Positions 9,185 through 17,057 of a DNA stretch of 64,000 nucleotides are shown piece by piece. The translations under genes were made by a program, and so were the position numbers. Source of the DNA: Streptomyces sp. FIT100 (GTDB lineage: Bacteria > Actinomycetota > Actinomycetes > Streptomycetales > Streptomycetaceae); the NCBI RefSeq assembly GCF_024584805.1, contig NZ_CP075715.1:62001-126000 (forward strand), read 5' to 3'. Every line of letters starts with the position of its first letter. Within the stretch, counting starts at the first letter, position 1. The notes beneath the pieces were generated by a model, which saw only the letters and a program-made list of their open reading frames with translations, did no database searches and had not been told where the DNA came from.

Positions 9185-10750
9185 CTACCGCCCCAGTGCC
9201 GCCATCGCCGCGTTGTGGCCCGGGATGCCGCTCACCCCGCCGCCGCGGACGGCGCCCGCGCCGCACAGGAGGACGTTGGGGTGGGCGGTTTCGACGCCCC
9301 ACCGGCCCGTGGCGGCGTCCGCCGCGTACGGGAAGGCCAGGTCCCGGTGGAAGATGTGGCCGCCGGGGAGCCTGAGGTCCCGCTCCAGGTCCAGCGGCGT
9401 CTTCGCCTCGATGCAGGGCTGTCCGGCCTCGTCGACGGCGAGGCAGTCGGCGATCGGCTCGTCGAGGTGGGCGTCGAGCTCGGCGAGTGTGGCCTTGAGC
9501 AGGGCGTCGCGGGTGGCGTCGGGCGCGTCGGCGAACAGTCGCGCGGGGGTGTGGAGGCCGAAGAGGGTCAGGGTCTGGTAGCCCTGCGCGGCGAGTTCGG
9601 GCCCGAGGATCGAGGGATCGGTCAGGGAGTGGCAGTAGATCTCCGACGGGGGCGCCTCGGGGAGGCGGCCGGACGCGGCCTGCGCGTAGGCCGCGGCCAA
9701 CTGCCCGTAGCCCTCGGCGATGTGGAAGGTGCCGGAGAAAGCCTGGCGGGGGTCGACCGCCCGGTCGCGCAGCCGCGGCAGCCGGCGCAGCAGCATGTTG
9801 ACCTTGAGCTGGGCGCCCTCCGCGGGGACCGGGGGCGGCGCGTCGCCGAGGAGGGCGGCGAGCGCCTGCGGGGAGGCGTTGACGAGGACCTTGCGGGCGG
9901 CGACGGTGCCTTCGCCGTCGTCCGTGCGGAAGCGGACCTCGGCCGTGTCGCCGTCCGTCTCGATCCGGATCGCCTCGTGGCCGGTGGCGATCTCCGCGCC
10001 GGCGCCGCGTGCGGCCCCGGCGAGCGCGTCGGTCAGCGCGCCCATGCCGCCGACCGGCACGTCCCAGTCGCCGGTGCCGTTGCCGATGACGTGGTAGAGG
10101 AAGCAGCGGTTCTGCACCAGTGAGGGGTCGTGGGCGTCGGCGAAGGTGCCGATGAGCGCGTCGGTCAGGACGACCCCGCGGACCAGGTCGTGCGCGAAGG
10201 TCTCCTCGATGGCGGCCCCGATCGGCTCCTCGAAGAGCATCCGCCACGCGTCCTCGTCCCCGATGCGCTCGCGCAGTTCGTCCCGTGCGGGCAGCGGCTC
10301 GGTCAGCGTCGGGAAGACCCGCTCGGCGACCCGTCCGGTCATGGCGTAGAACGCCTGCCACGCCTCGTACTCGCGGTCGGATCCGGTCAGCGCCCGGAAG
10401 GAGTCCCGTGTGCCGTCGCCGCCGACCAGCAGCCCGGTGGGGCGGCCCTCGTGCACCACCGGGGTGTACGAGGACACGGTCCGCTTGCGCACGGAGAAGT
10501 CGAGCCCGAGATCGCGCACGATCTGCCGGGGCAGCAGGGACACCAGGTACGAGTAGCGGGAGAGGCGGGCGTCGACACCGGCGAACGGGCGGGTGGAGAC
10601 GGCCGCTCCCCCGGTGTGCCCGAGGCACTCCAGGACGAGGACGGATCGCCCGGCGCGGGCGAGATAGGCGGCGGCGACCAGTCCGTTGTGGCCACCGCCC
10701 ACTATGACGGCGTCGTACACGGCTCGGGAGAACGCTTCGGCTGCGGGCAT
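9185..10750 (-). CDS. FAD-dependent phytoene desaturase-like oxidoreductase
   Basis: 521 aa. The N-terminal dinucleotide fold YDAVIVGGGHNGLVAAAYLARAGRSVLVLE is followed by GGAAVSTRPFAGVDARLS, and the C-terminus ends with LLCGAGAVRGGGVSGIPGHNAA, the layout of CrtI/COG1233 amine-oxidase-like proteins. No carotenoid genes are nearby, so it is better called a NAD(P)/FAD-dependent oxidoreductase of that family. Start taken at MPAAEAFS; an ATG five codons earlier (10765) is the alternative. It runs in the same direction as the DUF2252 gene but with a different spacing, and no shared operon is evident. Confidence 0.8.
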   Translation of the reverse strand: MPAAEAFSRAVYDAVIVGGGHNGLVAAAYLARAGRSVLVLECLGHTGGAAVSTRPFAGVDARLSRYSYLVSLLPRQIVRDLGLDFSVRKRTVSSYTPVVHEGRPTGLLVGGDGTRDSFRALTGSDREYEAWQAFYAMTGRVAERVFPTLTEPLPARDELRERIGDEDAWRMLFEEPIGAAIEETFAHDLVRGVVLTDALIGTFADAHDPSLVQNRCFLYHVIGNGTGDWDVPVGGMGALTDALAGAARGAGAEIATGHEAIRIETDGDTAEVRFRTDDGEGTVAARKVLVNASPQALAALLGDAPPPVPAEGAQLKVNMLLRRLPRLRDRAVDPRQAFSGTFHIAEGYGQLAAAYAQAASGRLPEAPPSEIYCHSLTDPSILGPELAAQGYQTLTLFGLHTPARLFADAPDATRDALLKATLAELDAHLDEPIADCLAVDEAGQPCIEAKTPLDLERDLRLPGGHIFHRDLAFPYAADAATGRWGVETAHPNVLLCGAGAVRGGGVSGIPGHNAAMAALGR

Positions 10751-10804
10751 GCCTCTTCGTAACACGTGATCCCCGCCCGGGCCAGAGGCAGGCTGGGCCG
10801 CAGG

Positions 10805-12148
10805 TCAGACTCCCGTTGTGGCCTTGATCGCACCGGAGTCGACCGCCGCGCGCAGGGCGGCGTGGTCCGCGGCCGTCCGGTCGGCGTAGGCGAGGGCGAA
10901 GTCGGCCATGGCCCGGTCGAACCGGTCGGAGCCGCCGAGGTAGGCGGCGATCGCGACCCGCTCCCCCGTCCGGGCGTGGGCGCGCGCGAGCGCCCGGCCG
11001 CACAGTCCGGCGTAGTCGCGCAGCACGGCCGGGGACATGTCGGAGATCTCCGCCGTCCCCTTCATGTCGCGCAGCTGCCGCCAGTAGAAATGGCGGCCCT
11101 GGGGCCCGGTGACCCAGCCGAGGAAGATGTCGCTGGCGGCCTGGAGCAGCCGCTGGCCCGCCACGACGCGCTGGCCCTGGTGGCGGTAGGCCGACCGCGG
11201 CAGATGGGGTTCGAGCACGGAGTGCTGGGCCTCCTTGATCTGGAGGAAGAGCGGGTCGTCGGTGTCCCTGCCGGTCAGCAGCGCCACGTAGCAGCGGGTG
11301 CCGACGCTTCCCACGCCGACGACCTTGCGGGCCGCCTCGGTGAACCGGAACCGGTCGAGCAGGACCCGCCGGTCCTCGGGCAGCGTGCTGCGGTAGGCGC
11401 CGAGGATCTTGTGCACCTCCGCGGCTTCCGGGAGGTCGAGCGCTTCCAGCAGCGGCGGGTCATGGACGATGCGGCGCTCCCCCTCGCCGGTCAGCTCGGT
11501 GAGTTTGGCCACGGCCTGCAGATTGGTGCGGCGGCGGGCCCTGGCCACCTGGGCCTCGAAGCGCTCGCGGCGCATTCTCCGCACTAGCGGGGCGATGTCG
11601 TCGGTGGTGATGCGCTCGTACCAGACGTCGAGTTCGCCGAGTCCGGCGAGGCGGGCCATCGTCGTCCGGTACGACTCGGCCGCCGCCTGGGCGGCGCGGC
11701 GGGCCTTCTCGTCCGGCTGCCCGTTGTCCCGGGCGGCCACGGCGACGCTGGCGGCGAGCCGTTGCACATCCCATTCGAACGGTCCCGGCAGGGTCTCGTC
11801 GAAGTCGTTGAGGTCGAACAGGAGCGTGCGCTCCGGGGAGGCGAAGACGCCGAAGTTCAGCAGATGGGCGTCGCCGCAGAGCTGGACGGTGAGGCCGGTG
11901 GCGGGCCGCGGGGCCAGGTCGGCGGCCATGACGGCGGGTGCGCCGCGCAGATACGCGAACGGCGACGCGGCCATGCGGCCGTAGCGGATGGGCACCAGCT
12001 CCGGCACCCGGGTCCTGGCCTGCTCCTCGAGGATGTCGAGCGGATCCGGCCGGTCCGCGCCGGGGATCCAGCTCCCGAGCGAGGAGCGGGGCACCTGTTT
12101 GCGTACGGAGCGGCCGCGCCGCACCTGTTCGGACAGGTCCGGTGTCAT
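10805..12148 (-). CDS. DUF2252 family protein (kinase-like fold)
   Basis: 447 aa. Diagnostic DUF2252 segments: PIRYGRMAASPFAYLRGAP near residue 57, LCGDAHLLNFGVFASPER and FDLNDFDETLPGPFEWDV near 95-130, and a C-terminal GRALARAHARTG. The GDAHxxNFG and DxNDFDE motifs resemble the catalytic and metal-binding loops of aminoglycoside-phosphotransferase-like kinases, but the substrate of the family is unknown. The ATG at 12148 was chosen because upstream in-frame sequence is the tandem-repeat DNA. Confidence 0.85.
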   Translation of the reverse strand: MTPDLSEQVRRGRSVRKQVPRSSLGSWIPGADRPDPLDILEEQARTRVPELVPIRYGRMAASPFAYLRGAPAVMAADLAPRPATGLTVQLCGDAHLLNFGVFASPERTLLFDLNDFDETLPGPFEWDVQRLAASVAVAARDNGQPDEKARRAAQAAAESYRTTMARLAGLGELDVWYERITTDDIAPLVRRMRRERFEAQVARARRRTNLQAVAKLTELTGEGERRIVHDPPLLEALDLPEAAEVHKILGAYRSTLPEDRRVLLDRFRFTEAARKVVGVGSVGTRCYVALLTGRDTDDPLFLQIKEAQHSVLEPHLPRSAYRHQGQRVVAGQRLLQAASDIFLGWVTGPQGRHFYWRQLRDMKGTAEISDMSPAVLRDYAGLCGRALARAHARTGERVAIAAYLGGSDRFDRAMADFALAYADRTAADHAALRAAVDSGAIKATTGV

Positions 12149-12198
12149 GGTGACAGTGTGCGGGCAGGCCGCGGCGCGCGACAGTCGAGCCGGGGCGG

Positions 12199-12475
12199 GG
12201 GTGCGGCGCCCGGGTGCGGCGCCGGTGCCGGGGTGCGGCGCCGGGGTGCGGCGCCGGGGTGCGGTGCCGGGGTGCGGCGCCGGGGTGCGGCGCCGGACCG
12301 TGGAGCGCCCGGGCGTGCGGCGCCAGGGGCCGGGACTCCGAGGGCATGCGGCGCCAGAGGCCAGGACTCCCGGGCGTGCGGCGCCAGAGGCCGGGACTCC
12401 GAGGGCATGCGGCGCCAGAGGCCAGGACTCCCGGGCGTGCGGCGCCAGAGGCCGGGACTCCCGGGAGTGCGGGAT
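12199..12475. repeat. Two adjoining GC-rich tandem repeat arrays
   Basis: From about 12199 to 12297 a ~13-14 base unit GGGGTGCGGCGCC is repeated about eight times with small changes. From 12313 to about 12475 a 30/31-base unit (beginning GCGTGCGGCGCCAGAGGC) occurs five times plus a partial sixth, at 12313, 12344, 12374, 12405, 12435 and 12465. Alternating GCGTGC and GCATGC starts give a 61-base higher-order period. GGCGCC and GCATGC are palindromes, so each unit can form small hairpins. The arrays fill the whole gap between the kinase stop and the DUF2252 start; no gene is seen here. Confidence 0.85.
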
Positions 12476-14811
12476 CAGCCGCCGTGGCCGCCGCGCTGCC
12501 GGCGCAGGGCCGCTACACGCCGGTAGAGCTCCACCGCCTCGCCTCCCCTGCCGAGCTGCTCCAGGCAGTGCGCCTCGTCGTTGCGGCTGGCGAGGGCGTC
12601 GGGGTGGTCGGCACCGAGCACCCGCTCGCGGGCCTCGGCCACCTGCCGGTAGACGGTGAGGGCGTCGCCCCAGCGGCCGAGCCAGCCGAGGCCGACGGCG
12701 ACCTCGCGGCGGCTGACGAGGGTGTCGGGGTGGTCGGGCCCCAGCACCCGCTCCCGGACCGCGCAGACGTCCCGGGCCTCGGCAAGCGCCTCGTCCCAGC
12801 GGGCGAGCCGCCCGAGGTTGACGCCGAGGCCGTGGCGGGCGCGCAGCGTCTCGGGGTCGGCCGGACCGTGTGCGCGGGTGCGGTCGCCGACGAGCGCGCG
12901 GTAGAGCTCCAGGGCCTCGGCGCTGCGGCCGAGGCGACCGAGGCTGATGCCCACCTCGTAGCGGGCGGAGAGCGTGTCGGGGTGGTCGGGTCCGAGGACC
13001 TGGGCGCGGGCCGCCGCGATGTCGCGGTACAGCTGCAGCGCCTCCTGCCAGCGGCCCAGCCGGCCGAGGGCGTAGGCCACTTCGTAGCGGGTGACGAGGG
13101 TGTCCGGGTGCTCCGGCCCGAGCACCCGGGCGCGGGCGGCGGCGACCTCGGACGCCATCCGGTAGGAGTCCTCCAGGCGGCCGAGGCGGCTCAGGTTGAA
13201 GGCGAGGTTGTGCCGGCACCGCAGGGTGTCCGGGTGGTCGGGCCCCATGGTCCGCTCACGAGAGGCGAGGACCTCCGCGTACACCTGGTGGGCCTCGAAG
13301 TGGCGGCCCAGACCGCCCAGTACGTACGCCGTCTCCTGGCGCGCGGCCAGGGTCTCGGGGTGGTCGGGGCCCAGGGTGCGCTCGCGGCCCTCGGCGACGC
13401 GGCCGAACTCGCGCAGGGCGTCCGCAGTGCGTCCGGTCCTGCTGAGGGTGAAGCCGACCTCGTAGCGGCTGGCGAGGGTGTCGGGGTGGTCGGGCCCGAG
13501 CGCGTGATCGCGCTCGGCGGCGACCGCGCGGTGCACCTCGCCCGCCTCCTCCCAGCGGCCGAGCCGGCCGAGGCTGAGGCCCGCGTTGTGGCGGCTGGTG
13601 AGGACGGCGAGCAGCTCGGGCGGCGGGGCGGGGCGTTCGGGGCGGGGCAGCTGCACGGGGACCGGTGCACGCAGACCGACGCCGGTGGTCCACTCGCCGG
13701 TGAGGCCCGCCGTGTGGTCCGGCGGGGTGGGGCGGAGCAGGCCGGCGCCGGCGGCCTTGTGGCCGGTGGTCATGCCCCGCGTCCACGACGGCAGGCGGCG
13801 CTCGGACGGGTCATCGGGCCAGGACGCGCGCTCGGACCCCGACACGTGCCCGGACCCCGACACGTGTCCGGACTCCGGCCGGGGCTCCCGCTGGGGCTCC
13901 CGCTGGGCCGGGACGACCGCCGGGCGCTCGGTTCCGTCCGGGGACAGCCCGACGGACGTGGACCGCCCGGCGGCGGTGAACCGGCGGCGCAGGTCCCTGG
14001 CGTCGGCGGGCCGGCCTTCCGGCATCTTGGCGAGCAGGTCGAGAACGATCCGGTCGATGAAGCCGGGCAGTTCGGCGCGGTGCTTGCGCAGCGGCTCGGG
14101 CGGCGTGTCGCGGTGTCCGACGAGGACGGCCCAGGTGTCGTCCAGGTCGAACGGCGGGGCTCCGGTGGCGATCTCGTACAGCACGCAGCCCAGTGAGTAG
14201 AGGTCGCTGCGGTGGTCGACGCTGCCGCCGCTGATCTGCTCGGGCGACATGTAGTGCGGGGTGCCCATGGCGATGCCGGTGCCGGTGAGCCGTGAGGTGA
14301 AGCCGATGTCGTGGCCGAGGCGGGCGATGCCGAAGTCGCATATCTTCACCGTGCCGTCGGTGAGCCGCATGATGTTGGCCGGCTTCAGGTCCCGGTGGAC
14401 GATGCCCTGTTCATGGGTGTAGGCGAGGGCGTCGGTGACCTGCTCGGCGATGTCGACGATGTCGGGCACGGCGAGCGGGTGCTGCTTGTTGTCCTCCAGG
14501 AGCTGGCTGAGATTGCGGCCCTCCAGCAGCTCCATGACCAGATAGAGCACGCCCTCGTGCTCGCCGAAGTCATGGACGACGGTGACCCCGCGGTGCTGGA
14601 GCGCGGCGGCGACCCGGGCCTCCCGGCGGAAGCGCTCGCGCAGGACCCCGGCGAAGGGCCGGTCGTGCTGCGGGCCCAGGGGTTTGAGGCACTTGACCGC
14701 GACACGCCGTCCCAGCGACTCGTCGCGGGCCCGCCACACCTCGCCCATTCCGCCGCGCCCGATCACATCGAGCAGCCGGTACCGGCCCTGGATCAGCCTG
14801 GTGTCCGCCAT
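12475..14811 (-). CDS. Serine/threonine protein kinase with C-terminal TPR array
   Basis: 778 aa. Kinase domain about residues 8-275: glycine loop IGRGGMGEVW, VAVK lysine at K40, HRDLKPAN catalytic loop, DFGIA, and GTPHYMSPEQI. A Pro/Ser/Arg-rich linker (~300-400) leads to about nine tetratricopeptide units of ~42 residues. Eight of these share a motif close to VLGPDHPDTLASRYEV followed by LGRLGRWxEA. No transmembrane segment or PASTA domain is seen, so the protein is probably cytosolic and may use the TPRs to gather partners. The ATG at 14811 lies inside the end of the upstream MpaB-like gene (19-base overlap), suggesting co-transcription. Confidence 0.92.
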   Translation of the reverse strand: MADTRLIQGRYRLLDVIGRGGMGEVWRARDESLGRRVAVKCLKPLGPQHDRPFAGVLRERFRREARVAAALQHRGVTVVHDFGEHEGVLYLVMELLEGRNLSQLLEDNKQHPLAVPDIVDIAEQVTDALAYTHEQGIVHRDLKPANIMRLTDGTVKICDFGIARLGHDIGFTSRLTGTGIAMGTPHYMSPEQISGGSVDHRSDLYSLGCVLYEIATGAPPFDLDDTWAVLVGHRDTPPEPLRKHRAELPGFIDRIVLDLLAKMPEGRPADARDLRRRFTAAGRSTSVGLSPDGTERPAVVPAQREPQREPRPESGHVSGSGHVSGSERASWPDDPSERRLPSWTRGMTTGHKAAGAGLLRPTPPDHTAGLTGEWTTGVGLRAPVPVQLPRPERPAPPPELLAVLTSRHNAGLSLGRLGRWEEAGEVHRAVAAERDHALGPDHPDTLASRYEVGFTLSRTGRTADALREFGRVAEGRERTLGPDHPETLAARQETAYVLGGLGRHFEAHQVYAEVLASRERTMGPDHPDTLRCRHNLAFNLSRLGRLEDSYRMASEVAAARARVLGPEHPDTLVTRYEVAYALGRLGRWQEALQLYRDIAAARAQVLGPDHPDTLSARYEVGISLGRLGRSAEALELYRALVGDRTRAHGPADPETLRARHGLGVNLGRLARWDEALAEARDVCAVRERVLGPDHPDTLVSRREVAVGLGWLGRWGDALTVYRQVAEARERVLGADHPDALASRNDEAHCLEQLGRGGEAVELYRRVAALRRQRGGHGG

Positions 14812-15692
14812 CTCGTGCTGTCGCCCCCGTCGGTCTGCTGCGCCCTCCCCGGCCCGCCGTCCAGTATGGCCGCCTGACTGCGGAGTTTGTACGGTGCGGG
14901 TCGGCTGCCCGGTCCGAGTCGCGCCATCGCCTTCAGAATGTGACCCGGCGGGAGCTGCCAGCGCAGCCGGGCGGGGATGCAGCGCAACGCCCTGCCGGTG
15001 ACGCCGAGTTGGCGGGTGACCCGGTCGGGTGGGGGCGCGGGGCGGCCGTACAGCTCGTGGGCGTACGCGGGCAGCGCGTTGTACGCGAGCGCCGCCACGC
15101 GCCGCCAGAGCAGTTCGCGCGCCGGTACGAGCAGGGGGTGGATCGGCGGCCGGCGCAGGAAGTCGTCGACGGTGCGCGCGTCGTCCCCGGCGGCGAGCGC
15201 GGGCCGTACGGCGCTGAAGTAGGCGGCCAGTTCGGCGGTGGTGGCGGGCACGCGGGCCGGGTCGAGGCCGACGAGCCGCGCGCTCTCGCGGTGTTCGGCG
15301 ACGTACCGGTCGGCCTGGGCGTCGCTGAGGGGGAAGCCGGAGCGGCGTGCGACGCTCAGGTACGAGTCGGTCTCGGCGCAGTGCACCCACAGGAGCAGCT
15401 CGGGGTCGTCGACGCCGAGCATCCGGTGGATCCTGCGGACGCGGGCGCCGGCGTGCTCGGCGGCGGCGCTGGTGCCGTAGGTGATGGTGCCGACGAAGTC
15501 CGCGGTGCGCATGAGGCGGCCCCAGGCGTCCTTGCGGAAGTCCGAGTTGATCATGACACCGCGGACGGCCCGCGGGTGCAGCGCCTGGAGATAGAGCGCG
15601 CGGACGCCGGCGACCCACATCACGGGGTCGCCGTGCATCTGCCAGGTGACCGATTCGGGACCGAAGAGCCCGGGGTCGCGGTCGGCGCTCAT
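14793..15692 (-). CDS. Oxygenase MpaB family protein (DUF2236)
   Basis: 299 aa. Starts GLFGPESVTWQMHGDPVMWVAGVRALYLQALHPRAVRGV, the typical opening of DUF2236, followed by the GRLMRTADFVGTITYGT and LLWVHCAETDSYL segments in which conserved His/Arg residues are thought to bind heme. Named after the fungal MpaB that oxidatively cleaves a lipid side chain in mycophenolic acid synthesis; bacterial members are mostly uncharacterised (latex-clearing proteins are relatives). Its 3' end overlaps the kinase start. Confidence 0.8.
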   Translation of the reverse strand: MSADRDPGLFGPESVTWQMHGDPVMWVAGVRALYLQALHPRAVRGVMINSDFRKDAWGRLMRTADFVGTITYGTSAAAEHAGARVRRIHRMLGVDDPELLLWVHCAETDSYLSVARRSGFPLSDAQADRYVAEHRESARLVGLDPARVPATTAELAAYFSAVRPALAAGDDARTVDDFLRRPPIHPLLVPARELLWRRVAALAYNALPAYAHELYGRPAPPPDRVTRQLGVTGRALRCIPARLRWQLPPGHILKAMARLGPGSRPAPYKLRSQAAILDGGPGRAQQTDGGDSTRWRTPG

Positions 15693-15701
15693 GGCTCGAC
15701 G

Positions 15702-16892
15702 TTAACGCCGTACGCGCGGCATGCCGAGTCCGATCCAGGAGATGATCTCGCGCTGGATCTCGTTGTTGCCGCCCCCGAAGGTGAAGATCACGGCGGAGCG
15801 GTAGCCGCGCTCCAGTTCACCGTGGAGGACGGCGCCCGCCGAGCCCTCCTTGAGCGCGCCCGCGGCACCGACGATCTCCATCAGCCAGGCGTAGGCGTCG
15901 CGGCGCGCCTCGGAGCCGTACACCTTGACGGCGGAGGCGTCCTGCGGGGTGAGGGTGCCGGCCTCGACGGCGCCCACCATCTGCCAGTTGAGCAGCTTCA
16001 TCGCGTCGAGCCTGGCGTGCGTGCGGGCGAGCCGGCCGCGGACCCAGCCGAGGTCGATGACGCGGCGCCCGTCGGCGAGCTTGGTGCCGGCAGCCCAGCG
16101 CTGGACGTCGTGGAGGGCGCGGATGGCCATGGTGCCGTGGGCGGCCAGGGTCACGCGCTCGTGGTTGAGCTGGTTGGTGATCAGCCGCCAGCCCTTGTTC
16201 TCCTCGCCGACGCGGCGGGCGGCGGGGACGCGGATGTTCTCGTAGTAGCTGGCGGTGGTGTCGTGGGAGGCGAGGGTGTTGATGACGGTGCACGAGTAGC
16301 CCGGGTCGGAGGTCGGGACGAGCAGCATGGTGATGCCCTTGTGCGGCGGGGCGTCCGGGTCGGTGCGGACGGCGAGCCACACCCAGTCGGCGGTGTCGCC
16401 GTTGGTGGTCCAGATCTTCTGCCCGTTGACCGTGTAGTGGCCGGTGGCCTCGTCGCCTTCGCGCACGGCGCGGGTCTTCAGCGCGGCGAGGTCGGTCCCG
16501 GCGTCGGGCTCGCTGTAGCCGATGGCGAAGTCGATCTCGCCGGAGAGGATCCGCGGCAGGAAGTGCGCCTTCTGCTCGTCGGTGCCGTACTGCATGATCG
16601 TCGGGCCCACGGTGTTCAGCGCCATCAGCGGCAGCGGTACGCCCGCCTGGGCCGCCTCGTCGAAGAAGATGAACTGCTCCATCGGGGTCAGCCCCCGGCC
16701 GCCGTACTCCTCGGGCCAGCCGACACCGAGCCAGCCGTCGGCCCCGAGACGGCGGATGGTCTCGCGGTAGAACCGCTTCTGGGCGGCGGGGTCTGCGTAG
16801 CGGGCGTACGCGTTGTCGGGGACGAGCCCGTCGAAGTACGCACGCAGCTCGGCGCGCAACTGCTGCTGCTCAGGCGTGTATTCGAGGTGCAC
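15702..16892 (-). CDS. Acyl-CoA dehydrogenase
   Basis: 396 aa. Begins at a GTG (16892) giving (M)HLEYTPEQQQLRAELRAYF, the usual ACAD N-terminus. Motifs: GVGWPEEYGGRGLTPMEQF, FAIGYSEPDAGTDLAALKTRA, GQKIWTTNGDTADW, and the C-terminal FGGGNNEIQREIISWIGLG. It would use FAD to make a 2-enoyl-CoA in beta-oxidation. The ending differs from straight-chain ACADs and resembles members acting on branched or steroid side-chain acyl-CoAs. Stands 10 bases upstream (in minus-strand sense, downstream) of the MpaB-like gene start, so the three genes 16892-12475 likely form one transcript. Confidence 0.9.
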   Translation of the reverse strand: MHLEYTPEQQQLRAELRAYFDGLVPDNAYARYADPAAQKRFYRETIRRLGADGWLGVGWPEEYGGRGLTPMEQFIFFDEAAQAGVPLPLMALNTVGPTIMQYGTDEQKAHFLPRILSGEIDFAIGYSEPDAGTDLAALKTRAVREGDEATGHYTVNGQKIWTTNGDTADWVWLAVRTDPDAPPHKGITMLLVPTSDPGYSCTVINTLASHDTTASYYENIRVPAARRVGEENKGWRLITNQLNHERVTLAAHGTMAIRALHDVQRWAAGTKLADGRRVIDLGWVRGRLARTHARLDAMKLLNWQMVGAVEAGTLTPQDASAVKVYGSEARRDAYAWLMEIVGAAGALKEGSAGAVLHGELERGYRSAVIFTFGGGNNEIQREIISWIGLGMPRVRR

Positions 16893-17057
16893 GGCCCCTC
16901 CAGGCGTGGTCGTCGCTGCGGCGGCACAGACTAGAACGCGTTGCAGTAATCCGGAAGAGCCGTGCGCCGGGGATGCCGGTTCACCGTGCCGGTCGGTGCT
17001 CCCGCGTGGGACGAGGTCGCGGCCCGCCATCCGCCATGCCGAAGCGAAACGGGGAGG

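Noticed and set aside
7143..11003. 1286-aa minus-strand open frame
   Set aside because: Arg/Pro/Gly-rich composition without any domain; it is the antisense/off-frame shadow of the hydrolase and oxidoreductase genes in very GC-rich DNA.
12149..12474. Tandem repeats as a CRISPR array
   Set aside because: Units are contiguous with no unique spacers and no cas genes are near.
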